This document shows positions 1 through 9,145 of a DNA stretch of 43,146 bases, in pieces. The stretch spans positions 28,907 through 72,052 of the forward strand of contig NZ_QMFB01000039.1 of the NCBI RefSeq assembly GCF_003285015.1. The letters run 5' to 3'. Below the pieces are notes generated by a model. It saw nothing but the letters and a program-made list of their open reading frames with translations, had not been told where the DNA came from and did not search any database. Both the position numbers and the translations under genes were made by a program. The stretch's first letter is position 1; each line of letters opens with the position of its first letter. Source of the stretch: Paenibacillus contaminans. GTDB lineage: Bacteria > Bacillota > Bacilli > Paenibacillales > NBRC-103111.

Positions 1-1
1 G

Positions 2-3000
2 GATCTGATTAAGCCGAAGCAGTTCCCGGCCGAGCGCGGGATTTTGTTCGTCGTTTATGCCAATGAGAAACGATACCAAATCTCGCTCAACGACAAAAAT
101 AAGCTTTACGGGTTAACCAGTACGAGCGGCACCACCTTTGTCCACAAGGAGATCGATATGCCGCAGGATGACGCCTTCCATCAGTGGGCAATCACGTTCG
201 ACGGATTGGAAACGATTTCAATCAAGCTTGACGGCATTAAGATTGCAGCGTTTAAAGGGATTGCCTTGCCGGCAGCAGGCAGACTCGACAGCATTGTTGT
301 CGGCAATTTGCCTCTCAATTGGGAGGCGGGGAAGAATGAAGTTTATTTTGACCGTTTCAAGCTTGTTAAAGGGGATCCTGACGTTTACATGCAGGATGCA
401 GCCGATAATTTGTCGCAAGCAGGCTGGACCCGCAGTTCGGCGCCGGTCAATGGCTGGTACATTACCGATGCGGGAAATTCGCTAGGCAGCCCGAACGGGG
501 TCAGCATGAAGCCGGTTGAGCCGGGACAATATTTGTTTTATGGGGACCAGTCAGCCAGTGCTGCAGGGAAATACGGCTATATAAGCCAAAATATGACGAT
601 TGGTGCGGGGGCGTGGTCGTTGGAGTTTTCGGCGAAATTCGCGCAATTGATGACCCCCTCGCGGTATTTGGCGGAACGCGGAGTCGTCTTTGACGTTCGC
701 GCCAATCAGAAGCGGTACAAGATCGCTTTTAATGACGGTAACCAAATCGTAGCGCAGGTCGGTTCCGGCAGCGCAGTGGACGCGCGACGCGTAACTATGC
801 CTGACGACGGCCAGTTTCATCTGTGGAAAATATCTTACGACGGGAATCATGCCGTATCGGTAAGTGTGGATGGAACGGTAGTTGCCCGCTTCGAGCAGAT
901 TGCAGGCACGGTTAATGCGGCGGACGGTTTGTTTATTTTCAATACGCCGCTCGATTGGCAGGCCGGTGCGAACGAGGTCTATTTCGACAGCATTCGCTTC
1001 ACCCAGGAAGTGCTTGGCAACCCGAACGTGCTGATTGACGATGACGGCTCGGGTTTCCCCGCGATGAACTGGCAGGCAAATGCACCCGTCGCGGGTGCGT
1101 ATTTTACAGATTTTAGAAAAACGAACGGTACGGCAGCCGGTATGAAGCAGGCGGAAGCGGGAACTTATTTGACGTATGCGGAGGCAGGGGCCGGGCAGGC
1201 AACGCAATTATCCAAAAAGGTTGCGATTGGCAGCGTGCCGTGGGCGCTCGAATTCGACGCGAAAATGAAATCGCTGGCATCGCCATCCGGAACCGACTTA
1301 AGCAAAGGGCTGGGCTTTGAAGTCGCAGCCGGCGGAGTCGTCTACCGGGCTGTTTGGAACGATGGCAACAAGCTGCGGCTGCTCAAAATCGACGGCAGCT
1401 ACGAAACGGTGACGCTGAACATGCCGAGCGATCAACTTTATCATACATGGGGACTCGCATACGACGGGCGGCAAGTCATCGTTACGCTGGACGGCGCGAA
1501 GCTCGGCGGTTGGCAAGGAATTGGGCTTCAGCAGGCGGGGCCGGATCAAATCCGGGTGATCAACGATACCTCCGGGGCTGCAACCGGCAATACGGAAGCT
1601 GTATTCGATCGAATTCGGCTTGCGAAACATGTTTTGCCTCCATGGAGCCAGTTTAACCCGATGATTACCGGTGTTTCCGTGCTGCCGACTTCATCGCAAG
1701 CCGGCGGAATTGATACCGTCGTTTCCTTGTTCGACGCGGACCCGCTTTCGTTCCAGGACGGAACCTTGCAAGTGGAAGCGTCTCTGCAACAAGACGGCCA
1801 AACGATTCTGACCAAGCTGCAAGCGGCAACCGGCGCGTATGTGCCGATCCATCTGGATGGCATCGGAGCTTCCGGACGGATGACGATGCTGTTGAGGTTA
1901 TTGAAGGACGGCGCGGAAATCACGAAGGTCGAGCGCAATCTGGAGGTTTATCCGTCGGTTAGCGTTCTTGCGCCCGGACAGCAGGCGACGGCGGAGCCGG
2001 GCAAGGTGTACTTGTTTACCGACATGGAGGAGATGCGGGACGAGACGCTGGGCGCGCCGCTTACGCCGACAGTCTCCGGGTGGGAAAAAGCGTCGTACCG
2101 GTATGAAGGAACAAGTTCGGACGGCGTGTTTTTGGAAAATTTCGGGGATACGCATGCGCTGTCCTTGCCGGCAAGCCTTGACGGATGGTTCGGTGTTTAT
2201 ATCGGCTACGTGACCGGTTCGGAGCAAATCGCGGTGTCGGACGGCGTTCAGGAGCATACGGTGTCAACAGGCGAAAGCGCCGCCTTCGATCCGGGGCAGG
2301 CCTACGGCGGCAAAGCGATCGGAGAAATGTTCGCCTTCGCTTCCGATTTCCAAAATCATAAGCTTATTCTAAAACGTGTGCCTGGCAAACAGGCGCGAAT
2401 CGCATACGTCAAGCTGAAAGGGCTTACTGCGGAAGAAGTTTCGCTCTATGTCCAGCCGGACGAGGGCGAGCAGGGCAAGCGGGTCATTTACAACAATGAC
2501 GGCTATAGCGATTTTACGTCCGGATTATACGCGAATGAACAGCAGTTGAAGGAGAAGGCGGTCGATATTTATTCCGGTAAAGACGTCGGTTCCTTGTATT
2601 GGGCGTTAGGCACGACGATGGCGATCTTCCGCGACAGCCCGACGGCGCTCAAGCCGTACACCAATATGACCCCGGAGCAGGAAGCGTTGATGAGGACGAG
2701 CGATAAGAAGGGGCGGGATATCATTTTGCAGCTGATAAACAGCGGCAAGGATCCTCTCGAAATCGTCGCGGGAGAGGCCAAGCAAATCGGGGTGAATACG
2801 TTTGCCTCCTTGCGTATGAACGCTTTCTACAACCATGGCGAGTATCCGTATTTAAACGGCCCCCGCTATGAAGAATTCGTGCAGAAAAATTATATGCAGC
2901 TTGGCAATGACGGCTCCAAAACGTTTCGCATGAGCTATGCGTATCCCGAATTCCGCGAATTTGTCAAAAATGTGCTGCTGGAAGCCGCTTTCGTTACGAA

Positions 3001-5614
3001 CGGACAAGGCGAACAAGTCGTGTCGGGCGTTGAACTGGATTTTGGCCGGTATCCTAACCTGTTCGGTTATGAAACGACAGCTCTGCCGAAGGCGGAAATT
3101 ATGACCGGCTTTTTGCGGGAGCTGCGCTCCGCTCTGGCGGGTAAGCAAATTGCTGTACGCGTGCCGTATTACCCGGTTGGTGCTATGGATATCGAAACCT
3201 GGGTCAGCGAAGGCTTGATCGATATTTTGATACCAAGCAGCGTCGGACATGAAGAATTCAATAGCAATCTCACCTATTTCGCCAATATGGTGAAAAATAC
3301 CGGCGTAAAGCTTTACGGCGGCTTTTCGGGAACGCTTTCCGGCCACGAGTTGACCAAGGTGGAGGAGGATCTTAAAAAACGCGGTATTCCGATAACCGCA
3401 GGCTTCAACTATATCTCCAAACAGCAATATTTATGGAGAACCCATCAATTTTACGAAGCGGGCTATGACGGCGTTTATATATTTAACAATTGGAGAGGCA
3501 ACGCCGGCGGCCAATATATTCTGGGTGAACTGGGCGATAAAGTGAAGGTGGAGAAATGGCATACCTTTGCTTATCCGGCGGAATGGACGCAAAATATCGT
3601 CGCTACGCAAGGAACGCCGCGCAGCTTGCTGTTCTATGACGATGCTGCGAGTTTGAAGGCGGCGGGTTGGAACGTAAATGCACCGCAGACCGGTGCTTAT
3701 ATAACCGATTCCGCAAACACGATGGGCAATCCTTCGGGCGCATCGACGAAGCCGGTGCCGGCGGGGCAGTATCTCGTCTATGGCGACGGGACTTCGGCCG
3801 GCAAATATGTGACGATGACCAAGTCCTTCACGATCGGAGCAGGTCCTTGGAAATGGCAATTCGACGCGAAGTTCGCCGATTTGATCACACCAAGCGCCAA
3901 CTTGCCGGATCGCGGCGTTATATTCAGAATGAATGCGAACGGTCAGAAATTCATATTGGCATTGAATTCGTATGACGCAGCAAATCATACGGCCAAAGTC
4001 GTATTTCGCGGCGACGCGCTGTATCGCAACATCGGCACATATAACATCCCGATGCCGGTGGACAACGCGTTTCATGCGTGGGAAATCCGGTTCGACGGGC
4101 AATCGACCGTGTCGCTCTGGATGGACGGGACGAAGCTAGCCGAGTATGCCGGGTTTAATTTCCCGAGTACGACGGCGGACAGCATCGAGATCTCTTCGGT
4201 TCCGCTCAATGTGATATCGGGAACTAACGAGATGTTTATCGAAAACATCCGCTTTTCCAAGATTGTCGCTCCGACGAGCTTAGAGCTTGACCCGGCGGCG
4301 TTTAAACTGGGGATCGGACAAAGCCGTCAGTTGACGGCAGTCTTTACACCGAACCATGCGACGGAGCGAACGGTTACGTGGAGCACGTACGATCCGGCGG
4401 TTGCAACTGTGGATGCGAATGGCCTCGTCACCGCCGTTTCGGCCGGCGTGACCCAGATCACGGCGACGACCGCAGCCGGCGGACTGACAGCTACGAGCAC
4501 GGTGACGGTTGAGCAGCCGGATATTACTCCGCCTACTACCGATGCCGTTATCGCAGGAACCGCCGGAGCGGGCGGCTGGTATACGTCGGACGTAACGGTA
4601 TCGCTCCAAGCATCGGATGACGGCCCCGGAGCCGCGTCGACCGAGTATGCGTTAACCGTGATCCAAAGCGTATACGGCATACAGTCGACGGACGGGTTCA
4701 TTCCGTATGAATCGCCTATCGTGCTCGGCGACGGGATTTATCAAGTGCAATATCGCTCGACCGATCAAGCGGGAAATGTAGAAGCTGTCCAAAGAATGAC
4801 CTTCCAAATCGATGCGACTGTGCCGACAGCCTCAGTCGAATTAAGCACAATGGCACCGACCATTCAGCCGGTCATCGCTGCGATCACGCCAAGCGAGCCT
4901 GTCACGATTATGAACAATGGAGGATTAGACAGCTTTACGTTTTTGGCAAACGGAAGCTTTACCTTCGAATTCGTCGACGAGGCGGGCAACCGGGGGACGG
5001 CGGCGGCTGTCGTGAACAACATCGTACCGAGTGCGGGCGGGGCGCCGGGCAAGCCTGTGCTGTCGGACGATAACGGCCATGATACGGGCCTCCTGGATGG
5101 TAATTACCAGGTGAAGATGAACCTTTGGTCTGGGAATAACGGTATGCTCTACAATTTGTACGAGAACGATGTCTTAATCGATACGCAAACGTTGTCCGAC
5201 CGTTCGCCGAACGCCCAATCTGCAACAACGGCGATTACGTATAAGGCAAACGGGACGTACCGGTATGTCGCGGAGCTGACGAATGCGTTCGGTACGACGC
5301 GAAGCGATGTTCTGACCGTACAGGTCAAGGATGCGTCGCCGGGCAAGCCGGTGCTTTTCGACGATAACTGGGACGGTGACGGTAATTTCAACATCAGCAT
5401 GAATATGTGGTGGGGAACCAACGGTACGGAGTATCGTTTGTACGAAAACGGCGTTCTCATCGATACGCAAACGCTCTCGGAGCGGACGCCGCAAGCGCAA
5501 TTCGCCGTGACGGCCATCCAGGGCAGACAGCCGGGCGCATACGAATACCGAAGCGAATTGGTCAATCGTGCAGGAATCACATCTAGCGAGACAAAATTAG
5601 TGAGAGTACGATAG
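2..5614 (+). CDS. Giant secreted multimodular glycosidase-like protein, 5'-truncated
   Basis: The reading frame is open to the left window edge, so the true start and any signal peptide lie outside; about 1870 residues are visible. Order seen: a partial and two complete concanavalin/LamG-like modules (roughly nt 2-370, 395-1010, 1025-1630), a beta-rich linker (1640-2450), a TIM-barrel glycosidase-like core (about 2480-3600), a fourth LamG-like module (3620-4265), a BIG2 Ig-like domain (4270-4515), another Ig-like stretch (4520-5020), and two similar C-terminal beta modules (5040-5325, 5335-5610) sharing the motif LIDTQTLS. The core has GVELDFGRYPNLF, DILIPSSVGHEE and a final-strand GYDGVYIFNNW, resembling GHL10/DUF-type barrels; E and D of GVELDF are candidate active-site acids. 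I see no SLH or LPXTG anchor. Likely role: extracellular attack on a complex polysaccharide. Substrate and GH family are not recognised. Confidence 0.8.
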   Translation, partial: DLIKPKQFPAERGILFVVYANEKRYQISLNDKNKLYGLTSTSGTTFVHKEIDMPQDDAFHQWAITFDGLETISIKLDGIKIAAFKGIALPAAGRLDSIVVGNLPLNWEAGKNEVYFDRFKLVKGDPDVYMQDAADNLSQAGWTRSSAPVNGWYITDAGNSLGSPNGVSMKPVEPGQYLFYGDQSASAAGKYGYISQNMTIGAGAWSLEFSAKFAQLMTPSRYLAERGVVFDVRANQKRYKIAFNDGNQIVAQVGSGSAVDARRVTMPDDGQFHLWKISYDGNHAVSVSVDGTVVARFEQIAGTVNAADGLFIFNTPLDWQAGANEVYFDSIRFTQEVLGNPNVLIDDDGSGFPAMNWQANAPVAGAYFTDFRKTNGTAAGMKQAEAGTYLTYAEAGAGQATQLSKKVAIGSVPWALEFDAKMKSLASPSGTDLSKGLGFEVAAGGVVYRAVWNDGNKLRLLKIDGSYETVTLNMPSDQLYHTWGLAYDGRQVIVTLDGAKLGGWQGIGLQQAGPDQIRVINDTSGAATGNTEAVFDRIRLAKHVLPPWSQFNPMITGVSVLPTSSQAGGIDTVVSLFDADPLSFQDGTLQVEASLQQDGQTILTKLQAATGAYVPIHLDGIGASGRMTMLLRLLKDGAEITKVERNLEVYPSVSVLAPGQQATAEPGKVYLFTDMEEMRDETLGAPLTPTVSGWEKASYRYEGTSSDGVFLENFGDTHALSLPASLDGWFGVYIGYVTGSEQIAVSDGVQEHTVSTGESAAFDPGQAYGGKAIGEMFAFASDFQNHKLILKRVPGKQARIAYVKLKGLTAEEVSLYVQPDEGEQGKRVIYNNDGYSDFTSGLYANEQQLKEKAVDIYSGKDVGSLYWALGTTMAIFRDSPTALKPYTNMTPEQEALMRTSDKKGRDIILQLINSGKDPLEIVAGEAKQIGVNTFASLRMNAFYNHGEYPYLNGPRYEEFVQKNYMQLGNDGSKTFRMSYAYPEFREFVKNVLLEAAFVTNGQGEQVVSGVELDFGRYPNLFGYETTALPKAEIMTGFLRELRSALAGKQIAVRVPYYPVGAMDIETWVSEGLIDILIPSSVGHEEFNSNLTYFANMVKNTGVKLYGGFSGTLSGHELTKVEEDLKKRGIPITAGFNYISKQQYLWRTHQFYEAGYDGVYIFNNWRGNAGGQYILGELGDKVKVEKWHTFAYPAEWTQNIVATQGTPRSLLFYDDAASLKAAGWNVNAPQTGAYITDSANTMGNPSGASTKPVPAGQYLVYGDGTSAGKYVTMTKSFTIGAGPWKWQFDAKFADLITPSANLPDRGVIFRMNANGQKFILALNSYDAANHTAKVVFRGDALYRNIGTYNIPMPVDNAFHAWEIRFDGQSTVSLWMDGTKLAEYAGFNFPSTTADSIEISSVPLNVISGTNEMFIENIRFSKIVAPTSLELDPAAFKLGIGQSRQLTAVFTPNHATERTVTWSTYDPAVATVDANGLVTAVSAGVTQITATTAAGGLTATSTVTVEQPDITPPTTDAVIAGTAGAGGWYTSDVTVSLQASDDGPGAASTEYALTVIQSVYGIQSTDGFIPYESPIVLGDGIYQVQYRSTDQAGNVEAVQRMTFQIDATVPTASVELSTMAPTIQPVIAAITPSEPVTIMNNGGLDSFTFLANGSFTFEFVDEAGNRGTAAAVVNNIVPSAGGAPGKPVLSDDNGHDTGLLDGNYQVKMNLWSGNNGMLYNLYENDVLIDTQTLSDRSPNAQSATTAITYKANGTYRYVAELTNAFGTTRSDVLTVQVKDASPGKPVLFDDNWDGDGNFNISMNMWWGTNGTEYRLYENGVLIDTQTLSERTPQAQFAVTAIQGRQPGAYEYRSELVNRAGITSSETKLVRVR

Positions 5615-5646
5615 TGGTTAACGGCGTTTAGGGATGCAATAATACG

Positions 5647-5694
5647 AAAGGGCTGTCTCAACAGGTCTGAAAAGACCTCTTGAGACAGCCCTTT
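5647..5694. terminator. Bidirectional intrinsic terminator between convergent genes
   Basis: A perfect 15-bp inverted repeat (5647-5661 with 5680-5694, core GGGCTGTCTCAA) encloses a second small stem (AGGTCT/AGACCT). It begins 33 bp after the stop of the giant glycosidase gene and ends 8 bp before the stop of the minus-strand BNR gene. The ends give short A/T runs on both strands, so it can serve both genes. Confidence 0.8.
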
Positions 5695-5701
5695 GCTTCA
5701 T

Positions 5702-6937
5702 TCACACCGTCGTCATTTTCAACGCCGTCTCATACCGGGTAAAGTGCACGTAATCCCCGTGCATCCAGAGGAGGAGCGCGCCGGATTGTCCGCCGTTCTG
5801 CTCACCCGGCACACTCCGCATATCCCGAGCGAGAACCGGTCTTACATTGTTCCGGGACGAGCCGGCGGTTATCGCAGTAGACTCCCACGTCGCGCCGTGG
5901 TCGGGCGTGCGCCAATGCTCGATTTCGAACACTCCGTTCACCGGGCGAGAAAGGTAGACATTGGCCGGATCGGCATGATCCAGAATCAGGCCGCCCGAAT
6001 AGAAAGGTTCGCGTTCCACGGCGCCTTTTTCGGTTTGCGGGAACCAGGAACCGCCGGCCGTTATTTCGCGGCTCTCCCAAGCTTCGCCGTTCCAACGGCT
6101 GTACCAGTAGCGGTGATCCGTATCCGAATGGAAGACGGCATACACGAGAACGGGATGGCCGCTTGCATCCAGCGCGATATCCCATATCCAAGCCTTCGCG
6201 TCGCGAGCGGCTCCGTCGAAGACGACATCGGCTTCGCGGGGCAGCATCGGCAAGCCGGAAACGGGCTTGATCTCCGTTCCGTCGGCATGAGAGACGACGC
6301 CGTCCCGGATACAGGCGCAATAAATGCTGTTATGCGGCTCGATATTGGGATGTCCGTCGGTAAAAGCAAACCAGATCGCATCGTCAACGCCGCGCTCATA
6401 TTTGATATAGGGACGGGCTCCGTCTCCGAATATTAAGGTTCGAGGCTCCGACCAAGCATCGGTCCCGTCCGGACAGGTGCTGAAGTTCGGCTTGAAATTG
6501 CCGCCTCGCCAGAACAAATAAAGCTTCCGTTCCCGGCTGTCATAGACTGGATTCGGGTACGTATAACCGTGCATGCCGCTCGTATTTTCCGGAAGCTCCC
6601 GTTCGTCGCCGAAGGATGCGATGTCCTCGGCAGCCTCCATTTGACGATAATACATCGTTTTCCCGTTATGAGCCGAATAAAAAATGATCGCATGTCCATC
6701 CGCAGGAAAAAAAAGCGCAGGATTGGCATGGTCGTCCTGCTGCAAGCGCGGCTTGATCATGACGGAATCGACGGTGCCGTCCTTGTGATCGTACGTGCCG
6801 ATCATGACGTCGCCCTGTCCCGTCAGCCAGCCGACATACGTACGGTCATGCCGCCCTGCATAACGGATGGCTCTAGGATCGGCGAAAAAGCACCACGCGC
6901 CGTCCTCGGTAAAACTCGCAAAACTCTCTCCTCGCAT
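5702..6937 (-). CDS. BNR_4-family beta-propeller enzyme, candidate polysaccharide lyase
   Basis: The protein has 411 residues and starts at an ATG about 10 nt after an AAAGGAGG site. It shows the repeated blade pattern of the BNR_4 family (seven-bladed propeller): FFADPRAIRY near the N-terminus, DDHANPALFF, GYTYPNPVYD, DGARPYIKY and repeated W/Y-rich blades. The fold is used by ulvan lyases (PL24/PL25) and by rhamnose-glucuronate enzymes (PL42, GH145); the conserved His in DDHANP and Tyr in YTYPNP are candidate catalytic residues by analogy. No signal peptide is visible, so it may be cytoplasmic, acting on imported oligosaccharides. It is the only minus-strand enzyme in this stretch and lacks an obvious operon partner. 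The lyase assignment is inference; the family placement is fairly firm. Confidence 0.7.
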   Translation of the reverse strand: MRGESFASFTEDGAWCFFADPRAIRYAGRHDRTYVGWLTGQGDVMIGTYDHKDGTVDSVMIKPRLQQDDHANPALFFPADGHAIIFYSAHNGKTMYYRQMEAAEDIASFGDERELPENTSGMHGYTYPNPVYDSRERKLYLFWRGGNFKPNFSTCPDGTDAWSEPRTLIFGDGARPYIKYERGVDDAIWFAFTDGHPNIEPHNSIYCACIRDGVVSHADGTEIKPVSGLPMLPREADVVFDGAARDAKAWIWDIALDASGHPVLVYAVFHSDTDHRYWYSRWNGEAWESREITAGGSWFPQTEKGAVEREPFYSGGLILDHADPANVYLSRPVNGVFEIEHWRTPDHGATWESTAITAGSSRNNVRPVLARDMRSVPGEQNGGQSGALLLWMHGDYVHFTRYETALKMTTV

Positions 6938-7286
6938 AATAAAGAATCCTCCTTTGCACGGCAGTTAAGCAAAACGCCGTCCTTTCGGCCGGCTCATCCG
7001 CGATTCGCGGGAGCGGCTTAGCTTGCAAGGCGCTATCGCGCGCCGGCTTCCAGCATCTAGAACGAGGTATGCCCGGCGCTCGCCGCCCAGCCGTTCTTAA
7101 TATGCGGCGCTTCGCCGCATGACGGCCTCCGGCGATAGCCCGGGATGCCCTAAGTGCCTACATTCTACCTTAATCGACATGGACTGTGAAGCGCGATTTT
7201 GGCGTGTTTTTTCTGGCAGATCGACCAAGAAAACGCCTTTTGGCATCCCATACACTTAAGGGTGACGATGCGAAGGAGGATGTGTG
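6938..7286. other. Gene-free gap between divergent BNR and aldo/keto reductase genes
   Basis: No supported gene lies here. The gap carries the ribosome binding sites of the two divergent flanking genes and a perfect GC-rich hairpin (ATGCGGCG at 7102-7109 paired with 7113-7120) without a T tract. I see no convincing sigma-A promoter. The right RBS (AAGGAGG, 7273-7279) sits 7-8 nt before the ATG of the reductase. Confidence 0.5.
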
Positions 7287-8297
7287 ATGAGATACCGGAA
7301 ATTCGGCAATACGGGCTGGGACGTTTCGGAGATCGGCTTCGGAGGCTGGCAAATAGGCGGCGGAGGAGCTTTCGGGCAGGTGGACGACCGGGAGTCGGTA
7401 AACACTCTGCTTCAGGCGTGGGATAAAGGGATCAACTTGGTCGATACCGCCCAAATGTACGGAAAAGGCCATTCCGAGGAAGTGATCGGCATGGCGCTCA
7501 AGGAATGGAACGGCGGTCATATTTATATAGCTTCAAAGGTGCAGCCCGTTCAATGGCCGCATCCGAACGAGTCGGATCCGGAGATGGCGGGCCGTTATCC
7601 CAAAGATTACATCCGCAAGCAATGCGAGGACAGCTTGACTCGGCTGGGTGTGGAAACGATCGATCTGTATCAGCTGCACGGCTGGTTTCCAAAAGGGCTG
7701 GAGGATTTGGAATGGCATGAGGCGCTTACGGAGCTGCAAAAGGAAGGGAAAATTCGCGAGTTCGGCGTATCGATTCGCGATTACCGTCCGCAGGACGGCA
7801 TTGCCCTTGCCGAATCCGGACTGGTCCGGGCGCAGCAGGTCGTTTATAACATTTTCGAGCAGCGGCCGGCGGAACAGCTGTTACCCGCATGTAAAAATAA
7901 CGGGGTGGCTGTGCTGGCCCGGGTGCCCTTTGACGAAGGCTCGCTGATCGGCGGCTGGACGCCGGATACGTACGCGACTTTTGCGCCGGGTGACGTTAGA
8001 CGCGTTTATTTCAAAGGGGAGCGGTTCCCGCGAACGCTCGAAAAGGTCGAGGAAATCAAACGCATGCTTCGCGAATACGACGATTCGATGACGCTTGCCG
8101 AGGTGGCGCTCCGTTTTTGCTTGTCCGATGAAGCGGTGAGCTGCGTCATTCCGGGTATGCGCAATGCCTGGGAGCTGGATGCGAACCTTAAGGTTTCCGA
8201 CGGGAAGCCGCTGCCGGCGGAGCTGCTCGAGCGGCTGAAGCCGTTCAATTGGCCGCGCAACTACCATAATCCGGACACGGTGGTGGATCCGCTATGA
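7287..8297 (+). CDS. Aldo/keto reductase
   Basis: This is a 336-residue NAD(P)H-dependent oxidoreductase of the AKR superfamily. It opens with MRYRKFGNTGWDVSEIGFGG, and DTAQMYGKGHSEEVIG carries the catalytic Asp and Tyr; IYIASKVQP holds the catalytic Lys, and LYQLHGW the His. The C-terminal part has CVIPGMRN, typical of the cofactor-binding end. I prefer ATG 7287 over GTG 7284 because AAGGAGG (7273-7279) is better spaced. The stop overlaps the start of the SGNH hydrolase gene by 4 bp, so the two are translationally coupled. In a glycan locus it probably reduces or oxidises a released sugar or sugar acid; the substrate cannot be read from sequence. Confidence 0.9.
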   Translation: MRYRKFGNTGWDVSEIGFGGWQIGGGGAFGQVDDRESVNTLLQAWDKGINLVDTAQMYGKGHSEEVIGMALKEWNGGHIYIASKVQPVQWPHPNESDPEMAGRYPKDYIRKQCEDSLTRLGVETIDLYQLHGWFPKGLEDLEWHEALTELQKEGKIREFGVSIRDYRPQDGIALAESGLVRAQQVVYNIFEQRPAEQLLPACKNNGVAVLARVPFDEGSLIGGWTPDTYATFAPGDVRRVYFKGERFPRTLEKVEEIKRMLREYDDSMTLAEVALRFCLSDEAVSCVIPGMRNAWELDANLKVSDGKPLPAELLERLKPFNWPRNYHNPDTVVDPL

Positions 8298-9007
8298 GCG
8301 ATTTCGCGAGATTTCGCCGGCGGCTGCAGGAGAAGGCGGACGACGTCCGGGCCCGTCCCGTTACGTATGTGGCTTTTGGCGACAGCGTGACGCAAGGCTG
8401 CATGGAGCATGCCGCGATCGAGCATGAACGGGTGTACCATCATCTGCTGAAGCAGCGGATCGTCCGAAGATGCCCGCTGACTGTACTGAATGTAATCAAT
8501 GCCGGCGTATCCGGCGATACGGCCGCAAAGTCGGAGGCCAGATGGCAGCGCGATTTGATCGCTTTTCAGCCCGATTTGGTCACGATCGGCTTCGGCGTTA
8601 ACGACTGCCATATGGGCGAGGCCGGATTGGCGCTTTTTATCGAAAAAATGGATGAGTTAGTGAGGACCGTGAAGCGCGAGACGGAGGCGGATCTGCTGCT
8701 GCTCACGCCGAACATGATGATGCTGGAGGATAACCCCGGCGTACACGAGAAAGAGCGCTTCGTATTGCCTCGTTTTTTGGAAACGGCGGAAAAAGGCTAT
8801 TTGCAGATGTATGTCCGCGCGCTGCGGGAGTATTTGGATGATAATAAGCTGCCGTACGCGGATACGTACGCGCTCTGGGAGAAGTGGCGGCTGGAAGGCG
8901 CCGCGCCGCATGCGAGATTGTCTAACGGCATCAATCATCCGGACCGCGAAGTGCATGACAGGATGGCGGAGCTGATCGAAGCCCGGATATTCGGGGGAAA
9001 CGTGTAA
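8294..9007 (+). CDS. SGNH/GDSL-family hydrolase, likely carbohydrate esterase
   Basis: This is a 237-residue SGNH hydrolase. Block I is FGDSVTQGC with the nucleophile Ser, block II AGVSGDTA with the Gly, block III GFGVNDC with the Asn, and the C-terminal NHPDREVHD carries the His. There is no signal peptide, so it is cytoplasmic. It overlaps the aldo/keto reductase gene by 4 bp and precedes the GH78 gene by 138 bp. The likely role is removal of acetyl or other acyl groups from imported oligosaccharides. The canonical Asp three residues before the His is not present in the usual DxxH form (NGINHP), a variant I believe occurs in related Bacillales proteins. Confidence 0.85.
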   Translation: MSDFARFRRRLQEKADDVRARPVTYVAFGDSVTQGCMEHAAIEHERVYHHLLKQRIVRRCPLTVLNVINAGVSGDTAAKSEARWQRDLIAFQPDLVTIGFGVNDCHMGEAGLALFIEKMDELVRTVKRETEADLLLLTPNMMMLEDNPGVHEKERFVLPRFLETAEKGYLQMYVRALREYLDDNKLPYADTYALWEKWRLEGAAPHARLSNGINHPDREVHDRMAELIEARIFGGNV

Positions 9008-9145
9008 CGCCCGACCTGACAAGCATGCATGAAAGAGGAAGCACTCAAGAGGCTTCGGGGCGCCCGTTTCACCAAGGAGCCGCCCGCTTAAGCAGCGATA
9101 TCGGGAATTTACCACACCACAACACCGAAAGCGGGGAGAAGCGCC

